Below, piece by piece: positions 53,501 through 61,800 of a stretch of 64,000 nt of DNA. Under the pieces are notes generated by a model. It made no database searches. It saw only the letters and a list, made by a program, of their open reading frames with translations, and had not been told where the DNA came from. Location of the stretch: the NCBI RefSeq assembly GCF_022539665.2, contig NC_081340.1:1116001-1180000 (forward strand), in the 5' to 3' direction. This DNA comes from Daphnia carinata. Taxonomy: Eukaryota > Arthropoda > Branchiopoda > Diplostraca > Daphniidae. A program made the translations under genes and the position numbers. Every line of letters starts with the position of its first letter. Position 1 is the stretch's first letter.

Positions 53501-56500
53501 GCAGGGCTTAAACTAAAAGGAAACAAATGCCAATTCGCAATGACGACGTTGAAAGTCCTAGGACACGTGGTTTCTAAACAAGGCATATCACCAGATCCGG
53601 AAAAAATTGCAGCAGTAGCAGACTTCGCAGAATGCAACGAGGGAAAAACATTAGCAGAAAAAATCAGACGAGTTCAAAGCTTTGTCGGGCTTTGTTCGTA
53701 CTACAGACGGCATATAAAAAATTTCGCCAAATTAGCCCAACCACTGACAAGATTAACCAAGAAAGGCACATCTTTTATTTGGGAGGAAGCTCAGCGAACA
53801 AGTTTCATAAATCTGAAACAAATGTTAACTGCGGCCCCGATATTGGCTCACCCAGATTATGAAGCACCGATGATTATCATGACGGACGCTTGTGGATACG
53901 GCATTGGGGCGGTATTGTCACAGTCCAAAGACAAAAAAGAATATCCGTTGGCTTACGCCAGTCGGCTGATGTCAAAATCAGAAGTCAATTATTCGATTAC
54001 TGAGAAAGAATGCCTGGCTCTCATCTGGGGTTTGAAGAAATTTAGAAGTTTTGTGTGGGGCTGCAAAGTAATAATTGTGACCGATCATGAAGCCCTCTGT
54101 TGGCTAAGGACAAAAAAGGATTTAGCAGGACGACTAGCACGCTGGAGTTTGTGCCTACTAGAATACGACGTAGAGATCAGATATAGGAATGGTAAACTAC
54201 ATTCCAACGCGGACTGCTTGTCTCGCTACCCAATCCCCATCACAGAAACGGAGACAGAAGATCGGTGCATAGCTATTGGAATACTGCAATATAACCAAGC
54301 AGACTTTATGTCAACAGACATATTATTGGATCTGGCACAGAAGCAACGTGGAGTAAGCAAATGGGGAAAACTTATTGAAAAACTGGAATTACAAAGATCG
54401 GCCGGAAGGTGCTTTTCACTGGATGAAGGAAAATTGTATAAAAAGAAGACGAAATGGGGAAAACAATGGCTACGATTATGCGTTCCTCCTGATTATAGAC
54501 ACATGGTGTTAACAGCATGTCATAATGATCCGTATTCAGGACATATGGGAATCCAGAAAACGCTACAGAAAATTACGCACCGTTTTTTTTGGGAGGACAT
54601 GGCGAAAGACGTGATGGAGTACGTTAAAACATGTCCACAGTGTCAAACACGAAAAAGCCCAAAACTCCTTCCAGGTGGGATGCTGCAACGTATCAAAGTG
54701 GCCAGACCGTTCCAAAAGGTGGGGGTGGACCTCCTAGGACCATTTACGTTATCGGACTCAGGGAATAAAATGATCATCGTAGCAGTGGATTATTTGACAA
54801 AATGGGTGGAATTAAAAGCCTTGCCATCGGGCAAGGCAGAAGACGTTACTAAATTTCTGATGGAATACATTGCACTACGTCATGGAATGCCCGAAGCCAT
54901 AATAACGGATCGGGGCAAATGCTTCCTAGCAGAAGTTACGCAAACCATGTTTCAGAAGTTGGGAGTCAGGCATAAGACAACTTCAAGTTATCATCCACAA
55001 GCAAATGGACAAGTGGAACGCATGAATCACACTTTAGCCACGATGATGTCGATGTACGTCTCAAACGACCAAAAGAACTGGGATGAACTATTGCAGCACA
55101 TTTGCTTCGCGTATAATACAGCACGACAAGAATCCACTGGATTTTCGCCATTTTTTCTACTATACGGTAGAGAACCAGTACTCCCAATAGACCTACTAAC
55201 AGGAGCTCAGCCAAATCCACGACTCTCAACGGACTTGGCAAAAAAGACATACGTTGAACAACTAATGAGTGACTTATCAATCGCGAGAGACATTGTGCGG
55301 ACACGATTACAGCACGCACAAGAGAAACAAAAAATGGGTTATGATGCTCATCACCGCATAGTAACATTTCAGGCAGGAGACATGGTACAGATATACAAGC
55401 CAATAAGGAAAAAAGGACGTTCCGATAAACTACTACATCGATGGATAGGCCCATACGAAGTTCTACGTCAAACCACGCCAGTTAACTACGAAGTCCAGCC
55501 GAAGAGAAAAGGCGGCAAAACCGAAATCGTTCATGTCGTCAGTATGAAGTTATTTCATCAAACCAGCACACTTCAGGAAGGATTGGCACAAAGATCATCA
55601 GCGGATAACGGACGGGTGAAACATCAGGAAAACAGGAGTGAATCGACGAGCGCCGAGGACGAAACAACCGAGATTATAGAGAATGAAGAGGAAGAACAGA
55701 CAGCTAGGCAGAAAAACTCAAATATTCCAGTAAGCCACTCGATGGAACAAACTTCGGAAAGAGAAGGAAACACCCAAGAGATGGGCCTTACACGGCCACT
55801 ACGGAATCGGCGCAAACCCGATTTTTTCAGGGCAGGGATAATTCACCTACTGTTTCTATTGTTAATCGGGTGCACATTCAGTACCTCAGCAATGATGGTC
55901 AGGGACACCGTAATTTTCAAAGAACAACCAGGAATTACAATCAGTGAATCATCATGGACGATGGCCACGGATGTGATCCTACAAGATGCAGAGAAGGCCG
56001 TCACGATAGTAGAAAAACACCTGGAGGAATTGGCCTTACTGGCAGCAAAACATAGAAAGGATGGAGCAAAATTTGAAAAAGAAGACGGACACGCGGCATG
56101 GAGGGACACCACAAGTTTTATGACAGCAAGTAAAATCGAGAATAAAGTGCTACTACTGAGCAGAACATTAAACTTATCCAAAACAAGATTGACAACATGT
56201 GCGATGACTCTGACAGGAGCGGCTAGAGCGAAAAGAGGAGTGATAGATTTGGGTGGCACGGCACTTAAGTGGTTGTTTGGTGTCTCCACTCAGGCGGATT
56301 TGGTAGAACTAAATAAGAAAATTGATGCAATGGGAAACCAAAAACAAGAAATAGTCCATGTACTGGAGCAACATGCATCGATCATAAATGAGAGCCTACA
56401 ACTATCACGATCAAGTGTAGCATTGTTGCAGGAACTACAACAGCAGTCCACGATATTTCAGAAGAGGGCAGATTATGTTTTGGATCACATTCTTGCGTAT

Positions 56501-57754
56501 GAACTAGCACACATACAACAAGAGCAGTACTTCGCAGAGCTGGACTCGACGTTCGAATCATTGGAACAAGTGATCGGATGGCTTCAACAACAAATCGGGG
56601 ACTGGGAAATAGGATTAACAACGCTGGCTAACGGGCATTTACCACCACAAATCTTCTCGCCTACAGAACTAGAGAGAGCGATAAAAGAGATAAATAAACA
56701 TTTACTATTGGGCTGGACGATACCAGCAGAGGAATTATGGGTTATCTATCGGGAAGCACGGGTGTCGGTCGCAGCTACCCATAATAAGTTCCGCCTCTTT
56801 ATCGAAATCCCCATTTATGACCACGCACAACACTTTAATTTGTTCAAGCTAGTTAGGTTAACAAAACCAACCAAAAACGGCACACACGGGGTACAAATAA
56901 CCAACTTGCCAGATTTTCTGGCAATAACAGCCGACTTAGATACGTTTGTCGAGTTATCAAAAGACGAAATGAGTAACTGTCGACGACTAGATAAACAACT
57001 ATGCAAATTCCATACGGGATTTTCAAAAAGGGGAAAAAGGAAATCGTGTGCGGTTGCGCTGTTCAACAACGAGGAAGCTCAAGTCAAAGCGTATTGTCAG
57101 AAACAATTCATACAGTGGAATGGCCCGGAAGTAGTCTACCTAGGACAAAACCAATGGGCATTCTCAGCGACAGGCCCACATAACGTGGTTTTTTCATGCC
57201 CTCCGGACAGTAAGCAAGTACCGTCACAACGCCTACAATTACCGGCAGTAGGATACTTTGAAGTCCCACAAGGATGCACAGCTCGCACAGAGGATTGGAT
57301 ATTTCCAGCAAGCCTGGAAGGCACCACAACAGCCGCAGCCATATCAATTCATATGCCAGACCTACCGGAGTTCCGTCCAAACATCACCAACCCAAAAATG
57401 GCAACGGTCGTACAGTTCCCGTCATCAAATGCGTCACACCTCGACAAGTTCAGCAGCATGTTGCGACAACAAGAAAAACTAGAAGCAGCAGCAACGCTAA
57501 CACATAATCAGATTTTGAACCTGCTGGACGCGTTGCCAACGTCAAACTATGGGAACTACCCATACGAATGGATATTAGCGTTTGTCATTCTACTACTCAG
57601 TGTTTTCGGCCTGACAGGATTCACACTACGGCTTGCACAACGCTTAGATACCCACATCAAAGATGGCATGCAGAGATATGAAACAACGGATCACGCACTA
57701 CGAGGAGCGGCCACCGAGGAACGACTGATTCGGAAACAAGACACGGACTTTTGA
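50375..57754 (+). CDS. Gypsy Gag-Pol-Env in a single 2459-codon frame (right arm)
   Basis: One frame without stops encodes every part. Gag starts probably at the Met of MAASVQKF (50867, codon 165), with PMDWLERFE and the knuckle CGFCSKIGHLDYRC (about 435). The protease has VVDTGAAVS (D582). RT has YLDD (1015-1018). RNase H has ITEKE, VTDHEAL and NADCLSR. The integrase has an HHCC finger ending CPQC and D1452, D1512, E1548 (D,D35E spacing). It is followed without a stop by the env-like region: hydrophobic anchor about 1820-1840, furin-type RAKR at about 1951-1954 before a hydrophobic stretch, and a C-terminal membrane segment about 2400-2420. All catalytic residues named are present. Gypsy elements usually have env in a separate frame, expressed from a spliced RNA, so the fusion is notable; env may still be made by splicing or processing. 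Integrity suggests recent activity. Confidence 0.92.
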   Translation: MQEVASKAEVFFVGKVPLFLLCADFQYIAFDFVRLPQTGTRGGQQSGSFRWGGSRNFLENCLRFETIGILQCSRRLMSKQSGRYPTCGRAPSRRLHPELFDQSELIEKVEVPDSSVIVNVTPLTRDSATVSREDVRGVESAVISEPQNSTPEQFRLNFYTRPSNMAASVQKFIAPPIFSANPEEDPMDWLERFEIVAAYNRWSDADQARNFAMYLEGAARKWFLVHPHPDHWEDLPLRPNPEDPTRPNLPAATGLKSQFVAAFRQANFTLVQESKLRQRVQGVEEDIVSYFYDVINMCRLVNPTMSQEHQLEHLYRGLKPSLLQKIYPHKPTSTADFLDLAKLHTEAMVLANQKVWAQSLRALSEEPENMKLNKNVTQPTLTAEITSALKQLNETVKQLHLSTGPAFQMAKMGQSKISSNGFDRNRRTTEGRYVCGFCSKIGHLDYRCFQNPASALYRGPRQNRMRQQGEQQHARQRQFHQPEGHKQAGTVNSVALHSNAEELPNLEQQFYVNKINIPNKTDHGTAQSTQPLSTQEDQSGEETSEIIKQKLGKNVPILLSDISRFIKKTVKCGDITATAVVDTGAAVSVISPKLLGRTHYVMEDWGGPDIVLANGSKVTPLGAARVTITHNNTTAQGRAVIMEMDGIDLLLGNDFLKQFGKLRIDYTGDTTQVILGELPFKDDHDQEESLQAGSKISNTTSYMIPAFSVITVNTNRDENSSSTGLFSPSTELWVSKKLATGHAILAADSKCILVANLSAVPVWLKEGSTLGTVQPYTNKIIKCEWEELPQQEDGENKDKLTLEEKNLVDNLEQQINSELTNENRKSLLALLEGHLSCFAKNDKDMGFCTTAEHQINIKEGALPIYQRPNASAWKARKIIQGLSEDMIKAGIIERSESPWGAPVVLIKKKDGSWRFCVDYRGLNEVTVRDVYPLPRINDILSKLEGAEYFSIMDLQSGYHQLPLRKEDREKTAFITADGLYQFKVLPFGLTNGPSAFQRAMDVILGGLRWNSCLVYLDDVVVYAPDFQTHVHRLHLVLSCLAKAGLKLKGNKCQFAMTTLKVLGHVVSKQGISPDPEKIAAVADFAECNEGKTLAEKIRRVQSFVGLCSYYRRHIKNFAKLAQPLTRLTKKGTSFIWEEAQRTSFINLKQMLTAAPILAHPDYEAPMIIMTDACGYGIGAVLSQSKDKKEYPLAYASRLMSKSEVNYSITEKECLALIWGLKKFRSFVWGCKVIIVTDHEALCWLRTKKDLAGRLARWSLCLLEYDVEIRYRNGKLHSNADCLSRYPIPITETETEDRCIAIGILQYNQADFMSTDILLDLAQKQRGVSKWGKLIEKLELQRSAGRCFSLDEGKLYKKKTKWGKQWLRLCVPPDYRHMVLTACHNDPYSGHMGIQKTLQKITHRFFWEDMAKDVMEYVKTCPQCQTRKSPKLLPGGMLQRIKVARPFQKVGVDLLGPFTLSDSGNKMIIVAVDYLTKWVELKALPSGKAEDVTKFLMEYIALRHGMPEAIITDRGKCFLAEVTQTMFQKLGVRHKTTSSYHPQANGQVERMNHTLATMMSMYVSNDQKNWDELLQHICFAYNTARQESTGFSPFFLLYGREPVLPIDLLTGAQPNPRLSTDLAKKTYVEQLMSDLSIARDIVRTRLQHAQEKQKMGYDAHHRIVTFQAGDMVQIYKPIRKKGRSDKLLHRWIGPYEVLRQTTPVNYEVQPKRKGGKTEIVHVVSMKLFHQTSTLQEGLAQRSSADNGRVKHQENRSESTSAEDETTEIIENEEEEQTARQKNSNIPVSHSMEQTSEREGNTQEMGLTRPLRNRRKPDFFRAGIIHLLFLLLIGCTFSTSAMMVRDTVIFKEQPGITISESSWTMATDVILQDAEKAVTIVEKHLEELALLAAKHRKDGAKFEKEDGHAAWRDTTSFMTASKIENKVLLLSRTLNLSKTRLTTCAMTLTGAARAKRGVIDLGGTALKWLFGVSTQADLVELNKKIDAMGNQKQEIVHVLEQHASIINESLQLSRSSVALLQELQQQSTIFQKRADYVLDHILAYELAHIQQEQYFAELDSTFESLEQVIGWLQQQIGDWEIGLTTLANGHLPPQIFSPTELERAIKEINKHLLLGWTIPAEELWVIYREARVSVAATHNKFRLFIEIPIYDHAQHFNLFKLVRLTKPTKNGTHGVQITNLPDFLAITADLDTFVELSKDEMSNCRRLDKQLCKFHTGFSKRGKRKSCAVALFNNEEAQVKAYCQKQFIQWNGPEVVYLGQNQWAFSATGPHNVVFSCPPDSKQVPSQRLQLPAVGYFEVPQGCTARTEDWIFPASLEGTTTAAAISIHMPDLPEFRPNITNPKMATVVQFPSSNASHLDKFSSMLRQQEKLEAAATLTHNQILNLLDALPTSNYGNYPYEWILAFVILLLSVFGLTGFTLRLAQRLDTHIKDGMQRYETTDHALRGAATEERLIRKQDTDF

Positions 57755-58004
57755 ACACGGAAAACGGATGTTACCAATGTTGTTTTATTATTATTTTACT
57801 ATTACTATTATCTTTCGCTATCACTCTAATCGTTGCATACTATGGCAATCGGGGGCGATCGCCTTCGAACGGTGTGGACATGTCACGTGGATTCGGAGGA
57901 CATCCACGTGTTAACGAGGGACACGTGGAGTCCGAGGACATCCACGTGCTGGGAACGTCTCGTACATCAGCCGCAACCCTTTTTCTCCGCTTTCACTTCC
58001 GTAA

Positions 58005-58103
58005 GGTCAAGTAGAATTATCTGCTTGACCATCTTATTGGAAGAGCTTACCCCTTCTATGCGCTTTCTATTCGAACGGTCACGTAGAGGTTATCTACGTG
58101 ACC
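58005..58103 (+). promoter_or_regulatory. Twin hairpins in the Gypsy LTR
   Basis: 58005-58030 is GGTCAAGTAGA / TCTGCTTGACC with a 4-nt loop and one mismatch; 58077-58103 is GGTCACGTAGA / TCTACGTGACC, a perfect 11-bp stem with a 5-nt loop. The stems are near-identical to each other, which suggests paired binding sites. Present in all four LTRs. Confidence 0.7.
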
Positions 58104-58150
58104 ATCTCCTTTACTTCCCGTGTCACCCTAGCGGGTAACGACCCTTTTGC

Positions 58151-58190
58151 TTTAAATAGGAGGGCCTACGAGTGAGACGGGGCTCTCAGT
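58151..58190 (+). promoter_or_regulatory. Putative Gypsy LTR core promoter
   Basis: TTTAAATA at 58151-58158 with an arthropod initiator-like TCAGT at 58186-58190, about 35 nt downstream. Spacing and motifs fit a TATA-Inr promoter and would define the U3/R boundary; not demonstrated. Confidence 0.5.
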
Positions 58191-58296
58191 AGACAGTTTG
58201 GATGTGGAGTGTTAAGTGTGGCAGAAATTAATACACCAGGTCCAAAAGCGCTGTGAGTCAGTCCTTTTTTAGTGGAGTGCGGCAGTAGCCGTCACA

Positions 58297-59384
58297 ATAC
58301 CTCACGGCTTGGATTACGCTTCTGTTTTGAGCCCTGGTAAAGCGCTATGCCTTATTGCCCGAGAACCTCTTCGCATTATATTCGATTCGAACAAGGATGT
58401 TGCTGCGCCTTTAGCAAATAGCGAAACGATACAAGGTATGTGGAAATGTTCACTTGTCATTCAACTGGAATTTATTCAAATGCTATCCTAGATGAAGCCG
58501 AAACTAAGATTGCCTACACTTGGATGGAAAGCCCAGAGGAAGTGACTGTATGGATAACATTTAACAAACAGACGTCGAAGCACGATTTAGTCGTCAAAAT
58601 TGAAAGTCAGGCATCGAAAGTTGTGTATAAAAATCAAACATATTTGGTTGGCGAGTTGGCTCATCCCATTTCGGTCGAGTCCAGTACGTGGACACTGTCG
58701 GATGGGAAACTGGAGATTATCTTGTCAAAAATTGACAAGTCACTGAGTTGGAATCATCTTATCCAAAGTGATCTTCGTGGTCGAAAAGTCTTGGACCCCG
58801 AAACAGCCGCCGATTATGAAAGCGTAATTAATATGGACATGAAAGAAACGGTATTGTATTGCCTATTAAATTGGTTATCTGTTTCGCCACGTCACCAATC
58901 CCTGATTTTCTGTTTAGCAAGCAGAGGGCGGTGGTCGACCTCCCGTCTTCAGCAGTGAGCAACTAGAAGAATGTGATGATATGCCCATGGATGAGTCGTG
59001 TATTTTTCGCTTTGACGGAGAAACGAACGAATTCACGCACAAAGTATGCGGGAAGCTACGATGCGCGAATTCATTTGAAAGGAAAATGGCTTTTACGCTG
59101 CATAATTTTTTCTTTTACAGGCAATACTGAGTGGACAGCTTCTGTTTTTTACTCAGTCGGCTCCTGGGTTGGCACCAGCCTTCTGCTTACGTGACGACGT
59201 CGATGGTCTTATTTGGCAGCCTATGGGCGACGAACTAGAACTATCCTGGCGATGCTTGCACACGGCTGCACTGCAGGCCTTGGGCTACATCCAGGCTTCT
59301 AAGGAACAACGGAAATTTACTGTAGCACCGCCTAGTAAAAAAAAAACCTTAGCGAAAATTTCTGTTCGGGCCCTCTAACATGTT
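58297..59384 (+). pseudogene. NUDCD1-like gene, outer right 3' fragment
   Basis: Mirror of 24613-25699. It begins at the codon interrupted by the Gypsy LTR (ATACCTCACGG), with exons for LDYASVLSPGKALCLIAREP, the CS domain (YLVGEL, SDGKLE variants), FSSEQLEEC and KFTVAPPS. It ends at AACATGTT, where the phrase repeat begins, so the last coding block seen in inner copies (AFSHVYIYRQ) is missing. Confidence 0.72.
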
Positions 59385-59393
59385 CAAGGCATG

Positions 59394-59765
59394 TACTCTT
59401 TTGGGCGAGTTACAAAAAGGACTCCAGGGTTTCCGACTTTTGGTTGCAGGTTTCCGACACTTGGACATCTGGTACCCGACGTTAGGACATCTGCCCACCG
59501 ACGTTTGGACTACTGGTCCCCGACGTTTGGGCGCATCAGTAAATTGTTGCTGAACCCACCGAGCGCTATGCTTTCCGACAAGAGGACTCCCGTGCCATCG
59601 ACATTAGGACTTTTTTTTTTTTTTTTTTTTTTTTTACTTGATGATTGGGACTGCAAACGTCAAACGGACTCGCATGTAAACGACAAACGGACTCCCGATC
59701 TAGCGACAAATGGACTTTCAAACAGGTACACAATCATTTTTTTTTTTTTACCTATACCATTGCCA
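59394..59765 (+). repeat. 22-nt phrase repeat block, copy 3 (right arm)
   Basis: Clearest copy. Successive phrases include GGACATCTGGTACCCGACGT, GGACATCTGCCCACCGACGT and GGACTACTGGTCCCCGACGT, with about 10 phrases in all and a T-run of about 24 at 59611-59634. Confidence 0.82.
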
Positions 59766-60350
59766 AGTAGGTAGGGTATTTAATTAATGCAATTACTACA
59801 CACCCAAATGCAGAGCAGATCTTGATCTATTTGCCTGTAAAAATTATTTTTAAAGTGATATTTATGTTCTGTTATATTACGTTGTGACAACGGCCGGGAC
59901 GAGAGAAAAAAGTTAAATATTTTGCCTTTGCCACCAGCTAGCATTTACGGCATTTTCCAGCTTATTATTTTATTTAGATATTTGTTATTATAAACTGTAA
60001 TTTAAAGAATAAAGATCAGTTGCCTAATTGAAAAATGTTGTTATGGAGGGAGGAATGTCACAACATAAGAACTCCTCTTCAAAACAAAATAGGAGCATTC
60101 TTCATGTGTCTGTGGGTATTGGCTACTTTGTGTCATGTAGACTGTTGACGAAATGTTCTCTGTTCTAAAACTATATTCTTCAACAAAAATTTGGGTTACA
60201 TATAGCTGTTCCACGAAACTCATTTAGAGAACTAAAAAATGCCAGCCTTAGACCTTCGTTGTATCAAATTCTTATTATCAAATGTCTCGTTGTATTTGTG
60301 ATTGCTTAATTCTAGAGTAGGCTATAATGAAAACCCAATTGACATTCCAG
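59766..60350. other. Intronic or intergenic, no feature seen
   Basis: AT-rich mirror of 23647-24240. If the Ig exons belong to a gene, this is upstream intron. No RNA gene or element recognised. Confidence 0.35.
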
Positions 60351-60463
60351 GACGGCGATGGGATTCAAACGAAACAGAACCAAAGATTAACACTGTCATC
60401 GCCGCCCAAACAGGAGATGCAGCTTTTCTTCATTGTCATATGGAGCTCAGAGAGGATCATGGC
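60351..60463 (+). pseudogene. Dpr/DIP-like Ig exon X (right arm)
   Basis: Acceptor ATTCCAG, then about 37 codons (RRWDSNETEPKINTVIAAQ, GDAAFLHCHMELREDHG), then a perfect GTAAGT donor. An Asn-rich lead-in, T-V-x-x-x-Q-x-G, and L-H-C are the start of a Dpr (defective proboscis extension response) first Ig domain, a neuronal surface recognition family. The upstream signal-peptide exon is not in the window. I call it pseudogene because the gene is partial and the next exon lacks a disulfide cysteine. Confidence 0.55.
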
Positions 60464-60935
60464 GTAAGTTTCACTGATGAACCCAAAGGCAAAAAAGATG
60501 ATTGTCTAAATATTAGGCGTCCTATATAATATCTTGCGTATGCAGATGTCAACTGGCACAAACAGAACATAACATAACATGACGAAAATAATATTTCAGT
60601 TTTAGCAACCGAAAAGCAGCTAAGCGTAACCAACTAAAAAAAAACTCCTAAAACAAAAAAAAATGCGGTACACGTAAAGTTTTTCCCTACAGTGGTAGAT
60701 GGGAAATAAAGTTGCTAATAAATAAAACCCTTTTCTAGTAATTTGTATTTGGTTTCAGTTGCCAGACCACCACAGCGAACTAGCTGCATAAATTAGAATA
60801 GAATATGTTACGAGTTACTTCAACGAATGATTTACATTGCAATAAAACTGTTTTTTTTCCTCTGTTTGTTGCAAGCATTTAACAACTTTACTTGTTCGTC
60901 TGGTTATTATGTCAGAAACATCCCAATTCTGAAAG

Positions 60936-61126
60936 GTAGGTACATCCCTATTACTTTGTAGGTATCTTGGGTACGTCGGCGATATTAGTATATTTTGTAG
61001 TGCGGACTCTAAAGTATATTCAAGGGACGAAAGGATTCGTGTTACTTCAGCGGACAATACCGAAAACATTTGGACGTTGCTTATAAAATACATAAGAAAA
61101 GACGACGAGGGTATCTATGATTTCAG
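60936..61126 (+). pseudogene. Dpr/DIP-like Ig exon Y (right arm)
   Basis: Encodes ...YVGDISIFCSADSKVYSRDE, RIRVTSADNTENIWTLLIK and YIRKDDEGIYDF. DER, WTLxIK and DxGxY align with Dpr Ig1 strands D-F. The residue expected to be the second Ig cysteine is Phe (TTC, one base from TGC) in both arms. The acceptor at 60935 keeps phase with exon X; an alternative AG is at 60961. The donor GTTGGA is weak. Confidence 0.55.
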
Positions 61127-61208
61127 GTTGGAACAGCTTTATTTTACTCTTAAACTGAAAAGTATAACGGCCGCTTCTGCTTTCCTAAACTGATTCTTCT
61201 ACTTACAG

Positions 61209-61272
61209 ATCACGACTAGGAAATCCGCATCCACCCAGTCTGTCGAATTACGAATTGTTGAACCACAAGCTG
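61209..61272 (+). pseudogene. Dpr/DIP-like Ig exon Z, cut by the palindrome edge (right arm)
   Basis: Acceptor CTTACAG, then ITTRKSASTQSVELRIVEPQ, fitting strand G of the Ig domain and the linker. The palindrome ends at 61272 inside the exon; beyond this the sequence is unrelated to the left arm. Confidence 0.5.
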
Positions 61273-61800
61273 CCCTAGCAGAAATTCAGAGGGCAAAAAC
61301 CCCTCCAAGACTGGTATTTCGGACTCGTCTAGAGTCCTAGACCGGTCCAGCGGGCGGGTATTTGGACCCCTTGTTTGCAGCCATAACAGCCTCCTAGACT
61401 GGTATCGAGGACGGTAAAAAAAAAAAAAAAAAAACGGTGAGCCTCTTAAGTTAGAGCCAAAAGCCGTTCCCATACCCGGCCGTTAGACTCAGCCGGGGCT
61501 CATCTTCTGTACTCGTCCCAATACTCGTATTCATGTCCGTTATGGGACTATTGTTTGATTTTTTAAATGCATTTTACTCCCTACATAAAATTGTTACAGT
61601 TTCAGAAAAAAAAATGACTGCAGAATAACACAAATTTCTTTATATTTAACATGAAGTCACTGATAAATCCAGTTCGTCCTGGCAACATACCAACACGGCA
61701 CAAAGACTAGAAAGGCGCAATGTGGCCAACACGGCATGGCGAGGACACAGAAAAAAAAACATCATTTAAGACATTTAGACAAGAAATTTGTAACTTATTC
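61273..61800. other. Unique sequence next to the palindrome, no gene
   Basis: Includes imperfect short phrases (GGACTCGTCTAGAGTCCTAG) and an A-run of about 19 at 61417-61435. I recognise nothing else. Confidence 0.35.

Larger units (their letters stand above)
49808..58296 (+). mobile_element. Ty3/Gypsy element with in-frame env-like region, right arm copy
   Basis: The better-preserved copy: 5' LTR 49808-50255 (outer bases missing), PBS 50258-50269, one uninterrupted gag-pol-env frame 50375-57754, PPT region about 57871-57880, 3' LTR 57881-58296. The 3' flank ATACCTCACGG matches the uninterrupted exon at 34499, so integration was in a NUDCD1-like exon. No matching duplication exists at the 5' side, because that flank has been replaced by inverted NUDCD1 sequence. 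Confidence 0.95.
57881..58296 (+). repeat. Gypsy 3' LTR (right arm)
   Basis: 416 bp, TGTCACGTGG...GTCACA. It contains CACGTG palindromes, two hairpins (58005-58030 and 58077-58103) and a TATA-like box. The upstream purine tract is degraded here (GGTGTGGACA) relative to the left arm's GGGGGGGACC. Confidence 0.92.
42258..61272 (-). repeat. Right arm of giant inverted repeat (about 19.0 kb)
   Basis: Mirror of 22737-41735. It starts at sequence matching left position 41735 (CACCTCGTGCTTTTGG), so about 420 bp next to the gap on the left has no partner here. It ends in the Ig exon at 61272. Confidence 0.93.
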
